Assembly: GCF_050433225.1 (NCBI RefSeq)
Contig: NZ_JBNPXQ010000003.1
Coordinates: forward strand, 124,001 to 188,000
Direction of reading: 5' to 3'
Origin: Sphingomonas_D zeicaulis
GTDB lineage: Bacteria; Pseudomonadota; Alphaproteobacteria; Sphingomonadales; Sphingomonadaceae
Length of the DNA: 64,000 bases
Under the pieces are notes generated by a model. It was not told the origin of the DNA, did not search any database, and saw only the letters and a program-made list of their open reading frames with translations. Of the stretch, positions 1 to 8,685 are shown one piece after another. Positions within the stretch are counted from its first letter, which is position 1, and each line of letters starts with the position of its first letter. The position numbers and the translations under genes were made by a program.

Positions 1-640
1 TGGTCAGCATCGCTGCCGTATCCTGCGCCTCCTTGAGGCGACGGGCGATGGTCTGGCGCAGGCGGGTCATCCGCACGCGCTCTTCGCGGCGGTCGCCGGT
101 GGCCGGCTGCGCGGCAGCCGCGGGCGATGCCGCGGTCAACGGGGCGGCCGGCTGCGCGGCGCCGGTCTTTACCGCCGCCATCACATCGTCCTTGGTCAGG
201 CGGCCGTCCTTGCCGGAGCCCTTGATCGACGAGGGATCGAGGCCATGCTCCAGCACCAGGCGGCGCACCGCCGGCGAGAGCGTGAGCGGGCCCGATTCAT
301 CGTCGGCAGCTGGCGCCGGCGCGGGTGCTGGCGCCACGATCTGCGCGGGGGCTGCGGCCGGGGCCGGCTTGGCCGCGGCGGCCGGAGCGGAAGCGGCGGC
401 GCCGCCTTCCTCGATCACCGCGATCACCGCGCCGACCTCGACCGTGTCGCCCGGCTTGGCGGCATGCGCGCCCATCACGCCGGCGACCGGCGAGGGCACT
501 TCCACCGCGACCTTGTCGGTCTCCAGGCTGGCGATCGGCTCGTCAACCTTCACCGGATCGCCTGGCTGCTTCAACCATTCGCCGATCGTCGCTTCGGTGA
601 TCGATTCGCCCAGAACGGGCACCTTAACGTCTGTCGCCAT
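1..640 (-). CDS. sucB: 2-oxoglutarate dehydrogenase E2 (dihydrolipoyl succinyltransferase), 3' end cut off
   Basis: Core subunit of the cytoplasmic 2-oxoglutarate dehydrogenase complex; it moves the succinyl group from E1 through a lipoyl-lysine arm to CoA. The start is the ATG whose complement lies at 638-640, 9 bases after the sucA stop. The visible N-terminal 213 residues show a lipoyl domain with the modified lysine in ETDKVAVEV, a long Ala/Pro linker, and a peripheral E3-binding domain (LSPAVRRLV ... GSGKDGRLTKDDV). A second Ala/Pro linker follows and the catalytic domain has just begun (RMTRLRQTIARRL) when the window ends. It is the fourth gene of the mdh-sucD-sucA block and probably cotranscribed. 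Identity is firm; the catalytic HxxxD motif lies outside the window. Confidence 0.95.
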   Translation of the reverse strand, partial: MATDVKVPVLGESITEATIGEWLKQPGDPVKVDEPIASLETDKVAVEVPSPVAGVMGAHAAKPGDTVEVGAVIAVIEEGGAAASAPAAAAKPAPAAAPAQIVAPAPAPAPAADDESGPLTLSPAVRRLVLEHGLDPSSIKGSGKDGRLTKDDVMAAVKTGAAQPAAPLTAASPAAAAQPATGDRREERVRMTRLRQTIARRLKEAQDTAAMLT

Positions 641-648
641 GATGAAAC

Positions 649-3567
649 TTAGCCCTTCTTGCGGCGCTTGATCTCGGCGCGAACGCTGAGGCCGAGCGCA
701 TCGGCCACAAGCGCGCCCTGTTCGGAAAGATGACGGCTCGCGAGGCCGGTCGCGGGGGAGGCAGAAGCCGCACGGCCCGCATAGCGCGCCCGCTTCGGCT
801 TGGTGCCCGCCTTCTTCAGGCACTCCTCGATAAGCGGCTCGACGAAGAACCACGCACCGTTGTTCTTCGGCTCCTCCTGCGCCCAGACCACCTCCTGGAG
901 GTTGGTCAGGCGCTCGAGGCGCGCGACCAGCGGTTCGGACGGGAATGGATAAAGCTGCTCGACGCGGACGATCTCCGTATCCTCGATCTCGGCGGCATCG
1001 CGCGCCTCGATCAGGTCGTAGGCGACCTTACCGGTGCAAAGCACCAGCCGCTTTACATTCTCGGCCTTGGGCGGCGTCGGATCCGACTTCAGCCGCTGGA
1101 AGTGCGAATTGCCGATGAAGTCCTCGGCGCTCGACACCGCCATCTTGTGGCGAAGCAGCGACTTGGGCGTCATCATCACCAGCGGCTTGCGGAAGCTGCG
1201 GTGCATCTGGCGGCGGAGGATGTGGAAATAGTTGGCTGGCGTCGTGACGTTCGCCACCTGCATATTGTCCTGCGCACAGAGCTGCAGATAGCGCTCCAGA
1301 CGGGCGGACGAATGCTCCGGCCCCTGACCTTCGTAGCCGTGTGGCAGCAGCAGCACGATGCCGTTGGCGCGCAGCCACTTGGCTTCGGCCGCCGCCATAT
1401 ACTGGTCGATGATGATCTGCGCACCGTTGGCGAAGTCACCGAACTGCGCTTCCCACAGCACCAGCGTCTTCGGGTCGGTCATGGCATAGCCATATTCGAA
1501 ACCGAGCACGCCATATTCGGACAGCGGGCTATCCAGCACCTCGAACCGGCCGTGCGGCACGGTCGACAGCGGAATATATTTGTCCTCGGTCTTCTGATCG
1601 ACCCAGACGGCGTGACGCTGGCTGAACGTGCCGCGCCCCGAATCCTGGCCCGACAGACGGACGCCATAGCCCTCGGAGACGAGGCTGCCGAACGCCAGCG
1701 CTTCACCGGTCGCCCAGTCGAAACCCTGGCCGGACTTGAACATCTCACGCTTCGCATCGAGCACGCGGCCCAGCGTCTTGTGGATCTCATGTCCTTCGGG
1801 AACCGTCGTCAGGGTGCGACCGAGGCTGTCGAACAGCTTCTTGTCGATGCTGGTCTCGACGTTGCGCGGCGCGTTCTCGGGGTCCGCCGGACGATGCAGG
1901 CCCGACCAACGACCACTGAACCAGTCGGCCGCATTGGCCTTGTACCCCGCTGCCGCCTGGAACTCCTGCTCCAGCACGGCGACGAAGCGATCGGCATATT
2001 CGCCGGCATAATTGCCGTCGATCACGTTCTGCTCGCGCAGCTTCTTCGCGTAGATCTCGCTCACCGGCGGGTGCTGGCGGATCTTCGCGTACATCAGCGG
2101 CTGGGTGAAGCTCGGCTCGTCGCCCTCATTGTGACCGAAGCGGCGATAGCACCACATGTCGATCACGACGTCCTTGTCGAACTTCTGGCGGAACTCGATC
2201 GCCATCTTGCAGGCGAAGGTTACCGCTTCGGGATCGTCGCCGTTGACGTGGAAGATCGGCGCCTGGACGCCCTTCGCCACATCCGAAGGATAGGGCGAGT
2301 TGCGCGCGAACTGCGGGCTGGTGGTGAAACCGATCTGATTGTTGATGATGAAGTGGATGCAGCCGCCGGTGGCGTAGCCGCGGATGCCCTGGAAGCCCAA
2401 GGTCTCCCAGACGATGCCCTGGCCTGCGAACGCGGCGTCGCCGTGCAGCAGGATCGGCAGCACTTGGTCCATCTCTTCCAGATCGTCGCGCATCTGCAGG
2501 GTTGCGCGCGCCTTGCCGAGCACCACCGGATCCACGGTTTCGAGATGCGACGGGTTCGGCACCAGCGACATGTGCACCTTGATGCCGTCGAACTCACGAT
2601 CGGTGGAGGTACCGAGGTGGTACTTCACGTCGCCCGAGCCGCCGACATCCTCGGGGTTCGAAGAACCGCCCGAGAATTCGTGGAAGATCACGCGATAGGG
2701 CTTGGCCATCACGTTCGCGAGCACGTTGAGGCGGCCGCGGTGGGCCATGCCGATCACGATCTCGCGGACGCCCATCTGGCCGCCATATTTGATCACCGCC
2801 TCGAACGCCGGGATCATCGATTCGCCGCCGTCGAGGCCGAAGCGCTTCGTGCCGACATATTTGCGGCCGAGGAACTTCTCGTACTGCTCGCCCTGGATGA
2901 CCTTGGAGAGGATCGCGATCTTGCCCTCGGGCGAGAATTCGATGGCCTTGTCCTTGCCTTCCATCCGCTGCTGGAGGAACTGGCGCTCCTCCGTGTCGGC
3001 GATGTGCATATATTCGAGGCCGACATTGCCGCAGTAATTCGCGCGCAGGATTTCGACAAGTTCGCGAACGGTCGCGCGCTCCAGGCCCAGCGTACCGCCC
3101 AGATAGACCTGACGGTCGAGGTCGGCGCCGCTGAAACCGTGATACTCCGGCGTCAGGTCGGCCGGCAGTTCACGCTTGCTGAGGCCGAGCGGATCGAGGT
3201 TGGCGGCAAGGTGTCCGCGCACGCGATAGGTGCGGATCAGCATCTGCGCGCGGATCGCATCGCCCGCGGCGCGAGCGATCTCGTCGGCAGACACCGGCGC
3301 TGGCGCAGCAGCACGCTTCGGCGCCGCCTTCGGTTCCACCTGCATCTGGGTGGGGTCGAGCCCCGCCGTGAGCGGATCGGTGTCGCTGGGGGGCCAGTTC
3401 GGCCGCGCCCAGCTCGGAGCTGCGGTCGTCTGCTCGACGCCCTCGAACCAGTCGCGCCACGCCGGATCGATCGACTCCGGGCTGGCGACATAGCGACGAT
3501 AGAGCGTCTCGACGAAACCCGGGCTCACGCCCTCGATACCGTCGAACTCCTGGCCTTCAAAACCCAT
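649..3567 (-). CDS. sucA: 2-oxoglutarate dehydrogenase E1 component
   Basis: Thiamine-diphosphate-dependent decarboxylase that starts the 2-oxoglutarate dehydrogenase reaction of the TCA cycle; about 972 residues, a normal length. Visible family marks are the N-terminal E2-contacting segment (YRRYVASPESIDPAWRDWF), the ThDP/Mg site (HGDAAFAGQG followed by INNQIGFTT), and the C-terminal transketolase-like half with SEYGVLGFEYGYA and a final segment ending in KRRKKG. I chose the ATG at 3567 because an AGGAG lies 7 bases before it; an in-frame GTG at 3573 is too close to that site. It sits between sucD (88-base gap) and sucB (8-base gap), so one transcript is likely. Confidence 0.97.
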   Translation of the reverse strand: MGFEGQEFDGIEGVSPGFVETLYRRYVASPESIDPAWRDWFEGVEQTTAAPSWARPNWPPSDTDPLTAGLDPTQMQVEPKAAPKRAAAPAPVSADEIARAAGDAIRAQMLIRTYRVRGHLAANLDPLGLSKRELPADLTPEYHGFSGADLDRQVYLGGTLGLERATVRELVEILRANYCGNVGLEYMHIADTEERQFLQQRMEGKDKAIEFSPEGKIAILSKVIQGEQYEKFLGRKYVGTKRFGLDGGESMIPAFEAVIKYGGQMGVREIVIGMAHRGRLNVLANVMAKPYRVIFHEFSGGSSNPEDVGGSGDVKYHLGTSTDREFDGIKVHMSLVPNPSHLETVDPVVLGKARATLQMRDDLEEMDQVLPILLHGDAAFAGQGIVWETLGFQGIRGYATGGCIHFIINNQIGFTTSPQFARNSPYPSDVAKGVQAPIFHVNGDDPEAVTFACKMAIEFRQKFDKDVVIDMWCYRRFGHNEGDEPSFTQPLMYAKIRQHPPVSEIYAKKLREQNVIDGNYAGEYADRFVAVLEQEFQAAAGYKANAADWFSGRWSGLHRPADPENAPRNVETSIDKKLFDSLGRTLTTVPEGHEIHKTLGRVLDAKREMFKSGQGFDWATGEALAFGSLVSEGYGVRLSGQDSGRGTFSQRHAVWVDQKTEDKYIPLSTVPHGRFEVLDSPLSEYGVLGFEYGYAMTDPKTLVLWEAQFGDFANGAQIIIDQYMAAAEAKWLRANGIVLLLPHGYEGQGPEHSSARLERYLQLCAQDNMQVANVTTPANYFHILRRQMHRSFRKPLVMMTPKSLLRHKMAVSSAEDFIGNSHFQRLKSDPTPPKAENVKRLVLCTGKVAYDLIEARDAAEIEDTEIVRVEQLYPFPSEPLVARLERLTNLQEVVWAQEEPKNNGAWFFVEPLIEECLKKAGTKPKRARYAGRAASASPATGLASRHLSEQGALVADALGLSVRAEIKRRKKG

Positions 3568-3655
3568 CTTCACACTCCTGGGGCCTTCCTGTCCGCGGAA
3601 GGCCCACTCTTCTGCAGCGCCGACCGCGCCCCGCCGGCTGAGCGGGGCGCTTCGA

Positions 3656-4540
3656 TCAGCCCTTCAGCACCTCGGCCAGCGTGGTGCCCAGCTCGGACGG
3701 GCTGGCTGCCACCTTGATGCCGGCCTCTTCCATCGCCGCGATCTTGTCTTCGGCGCCGCCCTTGCCGCCCGAAACGATCGCGCCCGCATGGCCCATGCGA
3801 CGACCCGGAGGGGCCGTGCGGCCGGCGATGAAGCCAGCCATCGGCTTCTTGCGGCCGCGCTTCGCCTCATCCTTGAGGAACTGCGCCGCCTGCTCCTCGG
3901 CGTCGCCGCCGATTTCGCCGATCATGATGATCGACTGGGTCTCGTCGTCGGCCAGGAACAGCTCGAGCACGTCGATGAAGTTCGTGCCGTTGACAGGGTC
4001 GCCGCCGATGCCGACAGCGGTGGTCTGGCCGAGGCCGATCGCCGTCGTCTGGAACACGGCTTCATAGGTAAGCGTGCCGGAGCGCGAAACAACGCCCACC
4101 GAACCCTTCTTGAAGATCGAACCCGGCATGATGCCGATCTTGCATTCGTTCGGGGTCAGCACGCCCGGGCAGTTCGGCCCGATCAGGCGCGACTTGGAGC
4201 CGCTGAGCGCGCGCTTGACCTTGACCATGTCGAGCACCGGGATGCCCTCCGTGATGCAGACGATCAGCGGAACCTCGGCGTCGATCGCCTCGAGGATCGA
4301 GTCGGCCGCGAAGGGCGGCGGGACGTAGACGACGCTGGCATCGGCACCGGTCTTGGTGACCGCCTCGGCGACGGTATCGAACACCGGCAGGCCGATGTGC
4401 GTGCCGCCACCCTTGCCGGGCGTCACGCCGCCGACCATCTGGGTGCCATAGGCCAGGGCCTGTTCCGTGTGGAACGTGCCCGTGGCGCCGGTCATCCCCT
4501 GGGTGATGACCTTGGTGTTCTTGTTGACGAGAATGCTCAT
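3656..4540 (-). CDS. sucD: Succinyl-CoA ligase, alpha subunit
   Basis: Makes succinate and a nucleoside triphosphate from succinyl-CoA together with a beta subunit (SucC). The 294-residue protein has the N-terminal CoA-binding Rossmann part (QGMTGATGTFHTEQ and TPGKGG), a central PNCPGVLTP segment, and the phosphohistidine loop RRMGHAGAIVSGGKGG. Its ATG overlaps the stop of the preceding small gene (ATGA), so translation is probably coupled. The usual neighbour sucC is not here: the slot between mdh and sucD is filled by an unrelated exported protein, so the beta subunit must be encoded elsewhere. Confidence 0.96.
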   Translation of the reverse strand: MSILVNKNTKVITQGMTGATGTFHTEQALAYGTQMVGGVTPGKGGGTHIGLPVFDTVAEAVTKTGADASVVYVPPPFAADSILEAIDAEVPLIVCITEGIPVLDMVKVKRALSGSKSRLIGPNCPGVLTPNECKIGIMPGSIFKKGSVGVVSRSGTLTYEAVFQTTAIGLGQTTAVGIGGDPVNGTNFIDVLELFLADDETQSIIMIGEIGGDAEEQAAQFLKDEAKRGRKKPMAGFIAGRTAPPGRRMGHAGAIVSGGKGGAEDKIAAMEEAGIKVAASPSELGTTLAEVLKG

Positions 4541-5121
4541 TCGGTCCCGCTTCCCTTCGCGTTTATTCTCTGCGCCATGAGACTGACGCCTACGACGTGC
4601 AATTTTTCGGCGACTTCGCTGCCCTGTGGCACGTACCCGATCTGGGTCTTGCTGTGTCCGCGGGCGACGACGCCCGGTTCCCAGATGTAACTCAGGAAGA
4701 CTTCCGGAATATCGGTCTTCCTAAACCCTTCGCCGCCGAACCGCCGCACCGCCGAGTCGGACAGCGGCGCATCGGCCGTCATGTCGTAAACGCGGCAGCC
4801 GACGGTGACGCCCTCTTCGCCATTGTCGACCGCCGAGAGCGCAAGCTCCAGCGGGCGGCCGGAAACGGTGCGGCGATATTCGCTGCCCTCATGGCGCAGC
4901 GGCACCGTCTTGCCGAAGGCAACGAGTTCGCCGAACGGGCTGGCGGGGTCCGGCGTAAACCGTTCCCAGCCGGTCGCACGGATCGCAGCGTCAGCTTTTG
5001 CCGCGCTCTCCAGCGAGGTGCAGGCCCCCTTGAATGCCGCGAGTACGGCATCCTCGGGATAGGCGGGCGACGTTGCCGCCGCCTGGGCCTGCATCACCAG
5101 CAGGAGAGCGGGCAGCGGCAT
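4537..5121 (-). CDS. Small exported protein of unknown function between mdh and sucD
   Basis: Unrecognised 194-residue protein. It starts MPLPALLLVMQAQAAATS, a short hydrophobic stretch ending in AQA/A that looks like a signal peptide, so a periplasmic location is likely. The mature part has two cysteines (GACTSLE and VGCRVYD), which could form a disulfide, and no membrane segment. Both ends are translationally coupled: its ATG overlaps the mdh stop (ATGA) and its stop overlaps the sucD start (ATGA). The reading frame is open further upstream to about 5703, but that part runs inside mdh on the same strand and is not real. Function cannot be guessed from the sequence. Confidence 0.8.
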   Translation of the reverse strand: MPLPALLLVMQAQAAATSPAYPEDAVLAAFKGACTSLESAAKADAAIRATGWERFTPDPASPFGELVAFGKTVPLRHEGSEYRRTVSGRPLELALSAVDNGEEGVTVGCRVYDMTADAPLSDSAVRRFGGEGFRKTDIPEVFLSYIWEPGVVARGHSKTQIGYVPQGSEVAEKLHVVGVSLMAQRINAKGSGTE

Positions 5122-6083
5122 CACGCCAGGCTTTCGTCGATCCCCTTGCAGGCGACCAGCAGTTCCTTGACTGCGTCGACCGAGACGTTGAGATTGGCCT
5201 TCGCCTCCTCGTTGAGCTCGATCTCGATGACCTTCTCGACGCCCCCGGCGCCGATGATCACCGGCACGCCGACATAAAGGTCGTTCACGCCATATTCGCC
5301 GCTCAGATAGGCTGCGCAGGGCAGAACCCGCTTCTTGTCCTTCAAATAGGCCTCGGCCATCTCGATGCCCGCGGTCGCCGGCGCATAGAAGGCCGAACCG
5401 GTCTTGAGCAGCGCGACGATCTCGCCGCCGCCGCCGCGCGTGCGCTTGACGATCTCGTCGATACGCTCCTGCGTCGACCAGCCCATCTTGATGAGGTCGG
5501 GGATCGGGATGCCCGCGACGGTCGAATATTCGACGACGGGGACCATCGTATCGCCATGACCGCCGAGCACGAACGCCGTCACGTCCTGCACCGAGACCTT
5601 GAACTCCTCGGCAAGGAAGCTGCGGAAGCGCGCCGAATCGAGAACGCCGGCCATGCCGACGACCTTGTTGTGCGGCAGCCCCGAGAATTCGCGCAGCGCC
5701 CACACCATCGCGTCGAGCGGGTTGGTGATGCAGATCACGAACGCGTCGGGGGCGTTGGCCTTGATGCCCTCACCCACCGCCTTCATGACCTTCAGGTTGA
5801 TGCCCAGCAGGTCGTCGCGGCTCATGCCCGGCTTGCGGGCGACACCGGCGGTAACGATGATCACGTCGGCACCGGCGATGTCGGCATAGTCGTTCGTGCC
5901 CTTGAGCGCGACGTCGAACCCTTCCACCGGCGCGCACTGCGACAGGTCGAGCGCCTTGCCCTGCGGCACGCCTTCGACGACGTCGAACAGCACGACGTCA
6001 CCGAGTTCCTTCGAAGCTGCGAGGTGAGCGAGCGTACCGCCGATATTGCCTGCGCCGATGAGCGCGATCTTCTTCCGGGCCAT
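5121..6083 (-). CDS. mdh: Malate dehydrogenase
   Basis: NAD-dependent malate-oxaloacetate oxidoreductase of the TCA cycle, 320 residues, of the lactate dehydrogenase-like class usual in alphaproteobacteria. Visible are the N-terminal dinucleotide fold (KIALIGAGNIGGTLAHL), the substrate-arginine loop (AGVARKPGMSRDDLL), the ITNPLDAMV segment, and the catalytic histidine in VLGGHGDTMVP. It is the first gene of the minus-strand TCA block; its stop overlaps the start of the next small gene. The 170-base upstream gap holds the probable promoter and a twin TTGCAA site. Confidence 0.97.
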   Translation of the reverse strand: MARKKIALIGAGNIGGTLAHLAASKELGDVVLFDVVEGVPQGKALDLSQCAPVEGFDVALKGTNDYADIAGADVIIVTAGVARKPGMSRDDLLGINLKVMKAVGEGIKANAPDAFVICITNPLDAMVWALREFSGLPHNKVVGMAGVLDSARFRSFLAEEFKVSVQDVTAFVLGGHGDTMVPVVEYSTVAGIPIPDLIKMGWSTQERIDEIVKRTRGGGGEIVALLKTGSAFYAPATAGIEMAEAYLKDKKRVLPCAAYLSGEYGVNDLYVGVPVIIGAGGVEKVIEIELNEEAKANLNVSVDAVKELLVACKGIDESLA

Positions 6084-6205
6084 CCAAATGGTCTCCCTAG
6101 CGATTCCAAATGCCCGGACTTGACACTTTGAGACCGGAGCGCGGCCCGCTTAGGCCTATCGGAACGCGGGGACAACCTGCAAAAAGCGCAGGCACCCGGA
6201 AATCT

Positions 6206-6228
6206 TTGCAATTACGAATTAGTTGCAA
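6206..6228. promoter_or_regulatory. Twin TTGCAA motif upstream of mdh
   Basis: Two self-complementary TTGCAA hexamers at 6206-6211 and 6223-6228, 17 bases apart, in an AT-rich patch about 120 bases upstream of the mdh start. TTTGCAA-type half-sites are known for RamB/PccR-type regulators of acyl-CoA metabolism, but the spacing here is only my observation and the regulator is unknown. Chance is possible. Confidence 0.3.
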
Positions 6229-6251
6229 TAAGCCATATCCGCGTGGCGATA

Positions 6252-6626
6252 TCAAGCGCCGCCCGCCACATCCTGATACAACATCAGCGCATTGCCGTCA
6301 GGATCATAAAAGGTCAGCAGCCTTACCATCCCAGGTATGTCGCTGATCGGCCCATCCTGTTTCACGCCCGCCGCATCGAGCATGGCCTTCGCAGCCTCGA
6401 TATCGACCACCCCGAAGGTTGGTGTAACTCCACCCGGAGTCGCTGCCTCGACCTGCGACAATCCCATGTTGACCCGGGCGACCGAGGTGGTGAGTTCGCA
6501 CCATGCGATATCGTCCATGCGGTACAGCAGGGTCATGCCGAGCACCTCCTGATACCAGGGAATAGATCGGTCGAGGCTGGTCACGCCCAGCGCCATCGTC
6601 AACCCGCCATCGAATTCGATCGCCAT
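6252..6626 (-). CDS. VOC (glyoxalase/bleomycin-resistance) family protein
   Basis: Compact 124-residue protein of the vicinal oxygen chelate fold: two beta-alpha-beta-beta-beta halves, the first with SLDRSIPWYQEVLGM, the second ending FYDPDGNALMLYQD, the usual closing strand with a metal-ligand-like position. Such proteins are metal-dependent isomerases, dioxygenases or drug-binding proteins; the substrate cannot be read here. It is divergent from a HxlR-like regulator 64 bases away, a common pairing in which the regulator controls the neighbour. Confidence 0.85.
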   Translation of the reverse strand: MAIEFDGGLTMALGVTSLDRSIPWYQEVLGMTLLYRMDDIAWCELTTSVARVNMGLSQVEAATPGGVTPTFGVVDIEAAKAMLDAAGVKQDGPISDIPGMVRLLTFYDPDGNALMLYQDVAGGA

Positions 6627-6690
6627 CCTATCGCTCCCTGTTCGTCGAATCCCGTTCCATTTGTATATCAGCTATATTATTCGTCAATCG

Positions 6691-7227
6691 ATGCTGACAT
6701 TGTCCGACCTGCAGATATTGAGCGTCAATCGCTGGGCGATGCCGCTGATGGCGGCTCTGGACGCTGCCGGCGGAATCCGCTTCGCGGTGGCGGAGATGCG
6801 GCTGGCGGCGCCGCGCAACAGCCTTTCGCGCGCGTTCGACCATGTCATCGCCGCGGGCTGGGTGATCCGCAATCCGGGGCATGGGCATCCGCTGCGCCCC
6901 GAATATCTGTTGGCCGACGCGGGGCGCCCGATTGCCGGTGCCGCCGCTCGGGTGATGCATGAACGCGCCGCGCAGGGCCTCTCCCCCGCCGATCTCGGCC
7001 GATGGACCTTGCCGCTGGTGGTGGGCATCGCCGGTGAGGAGCGTCGGTTCGGCGATCTATTGACCCGGCTGGCACCGGTCACCCCGCGCGCGCTGTCGCT
7101 GGCGATCAAGCAGGGCATGGCGGTGTCGCTGATCGCGCGCGACCTACGACCCGCCAGCTTTCCGCCGCTGCCGCTCTACGTCCTCACCCGCCGCGGCGGC
7201 GCGCTCGCGGAAGCATTGATGGCGTGA
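6691..7227 (+). CDS. Winged-helix regulator made of two HxlR-like halves
   Basis: Predicted cytoplasmic DNA-binding protein of about 178 residues. Both halves look like HxlR winged helices: the first has NRWAMPLMAAL and later HPLRPEYLLADAGRPI, the second has GRWTLPLVVGIAGEERRFGD and later FPPLPLYVLTRRGGALAEAL. Ordinary HxlR proteins have one such domain and dimerise, so this may be an internal duplication forming a one-chain dimer. I start at the ATG at 6691; the frame is open from a TTG at 6661. It is divergent from the VOC gene and may control it. No cysteine sensor is visible. Confidence 0.75.
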   Translation: MLTLSDLQILSVNRWAMPLMAALDAAGGIRFAVAEMRLAAPRNSLSRAFDHVIAAGWVIRNPGHGHPLRPEYLLADAGRPIAGAAARVMHERAAQGLSPADLGRWTLPLVVGIAGEERRFGDLLTRLAPVTPRALSLAIKQGMAVSLIARDLRPASFPPLPLYVLTRRGGALAEALMA

Positions 7228-7295
7228 GAAAATCGATGGCGCATAGCGAGTTGCCAGCATAGCCTGCGCGCAACAGATCATCAGGGGGACTTTTC

Positions 7296-8636
7296 ATGCG
7301 CCGTTTCGCCGCCATTACCGCCGCCTTGCTCGCCGCCACGCCGCTTGCGGCGCAGACGGCGCCGGCGAAGCCCGAGCCGGTGACCGTGATCCATGCCGGC
7401 GCGCTGCTCGCCGAACCGGGCAAGCCACCGCGCGGGGCAAGCACGATCATCATCCGCGGCGGCAAGATCGCGGAAATCCGCGATGGCTTCGTCGCGCCTG
7501 AGGCCGGCGCGAAGCTGGTCGACCTCAAGGATCGTTTCGTGATGCCGGGACTGATCGACTTGCATGTCCACCTCTGGGGCATCGGCGGCGATCCGATGCG
7601 CGACCGCCTGACCGCGCTCAACCGCGACGATGCCGATGACATGATGTATGCGGTGAGCAATGCGCGGGTGACGCTTGACGCCGGCTTCACCACCGTCCGC
7701 GATCTCGGCGGCAATCCCCGCGGCATGCGCGCGCTGCGCGAAGGCGTGGAACGTGGCGACGTCGCGGGGCCGACGATCGTCAATGCCGGCGCGCCGATTT
7801 CGGTGTCGGGCGGCCATGGCGACTCCAGCAACGGGCTGGCGGAAACCTTCGCCGACGCCGTGCACCAGCACCAGATCAACACTTGCGATGGTCCCGACGA
7901 TTGCCGCCGAGCGGTGCGTCAGCAGGTCGCGCTCGGTGCGCAGGTGATCAAATATATGTCGACCGGCGGCGTGCTCTCCAACGTTTCGGGCGGCCTCGGC
8001 CGGGCGATGACCGATGATGAGATGAAGGCGATCATCGAGACCTCGCACGGGCTCGGCCGCAAGGTCGCGACGCACAGCCATGCCGCCGCCGGCACCAAGG
8101 CGGCGATCGCGGCGGGCGTCGATACCGTCGACCATGGCTCCTTCCTCGATGATGAGGCGATCCGCCTGTTCAAGGCCAATGGCACCTGGCTGGTGCCGAC
8201 GATGCTGGCGCCCAATGCCGCGGTTCAGCAGGCGCGCGCCGGCATGCTGCCGCCCGCGGTGATCCCCAAAGCGGAAGAAGCGGCAGCAGCCGCCTTCGCG
8301 AGCCATTCCAAGGCGATCGCGGCGGGCGTGAAGATCGCCTTCGGTACCGACACCGGCGTTTCGAAGCATGGCGACAATGCCCAGGAATTCGCACTGCTGG
8401 TGAAGGCGGGCCTGACCCCCGCCGCCGCGCTCAAGACCGCGACGGTCAACGCGTCGGAAGCGCTCGGCCGCGACGCGACGATCGGCACGATCGCGCCGGG
8501 CAAGGATGCGGACATCATCGCGATCGCCGGCAGCCCGCTGGAAGATGTGCGGCGGATGGAGCAGGTGGATTTCGTTATGCGCCACGGCGTGGTGCACAAG
8601 CTTGGCGGAAAGCGGCAGGGTTTTCCTGCGGAGTGA
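7296..8636 (+). CDS. Secreted metal-dependent amidohydrolase (imidazolonepropionase/prolidase-like)
   Basis: 446-residue hydrolase of the amidohydrolase superfamily with a signal peptide (MRRFAAITAALLAATPLAAQ), so periplasmic or secreted. Metal-site signatures run in order: DLHVHLWG (HxH), KYMSTGGVLS with the bridging lysine, THSHAA, VDHGSFLDD, and FGTDTGVSKHG with the last aspartate. Relatives cleave Xaa-Pro dipeptides or cyclic amides; the substrate is not predictable. Start ATG follows a CAGGGGGA ribosome site by about 7 bases. It stands alone and ends at a hairpin shared with the convergent zapE. Confidence 0.9.
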   Translation: MRRFAAITAALLAATPLAAQTAPAKPEPVTVIHAGALLAEPGKPPRGASTIIIRGGKIAEIRDGFVAPEAGAKLVDLKDRFVMPGLIDLHVHLWGIGGDPMRDRLTALNRDDADDMMYAVSNARVTLDAGFTTVRDLGGNPRGMRALREGVERGDVAGPTIVNAGAPISVSGGHGDSSNGLAETFADAVHQHQINTCDGPDDCRRAVRQQVALGAQVIKYMSTGGVLSNVSGGLGRAMTDDEMKAIIETSHGLGRKVATHSHAAAGTKAAIAAGVDTVDHGSFLDDEAIRLFKANGTWLVPTMLAPNAAVQQARAGMLPPAVIPKAEEAAAAAFASHSKAIAAGVKIAFGTDTGVSKHGDNAQEFALLVKAGLTPAAALKTATVNASEALGRDATIGTIAPGKDADIIAIAGSPLEDVRRMEQVDFVMRHGVVHKLGGKRQGFPAE

Positions 8637-8646
8637 GAGCCGAAAC

Positions 8647-8677
8647 TTTCCTCCCTGAGCTTCGCTCGGGGAGGAAA
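8647..8677. repeat. Long palindrome between convergent genes (copy 1 of a REP-like element)
   Basis: Near-perfect 14-base-pair stem (one G-T pair) with a three-base TTC loop, in the 49-base gap between the amidohydrolase stop and the zapE stop. There is no T-run on either side, so it is at best an imperfect bidirectional terminator. The core (ends TCCTCC/GGAGGA around GAGC-TTC-GCTC) recurs at 53000-53029, also between convergent genes. Confidence 0.6.
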
Positions 8678-8685
8678 AGCACAGC

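Noticed and set aside
730..3717. Long open frame on the plus strand opposite sucA
   Set aside because: It mirrors the sucA codons; translation is rich in Arg, His and Leu with no ribosome site or family pattern. A shadow of GC-rich coding DNA.
5122..5703. Upstream extension of the small exported gene through mdh
   Set aside because: It runs on the same strand inside mdh in another frame; the ATG at 5121 starts a signal peptide and is coupled to the mdh stop.
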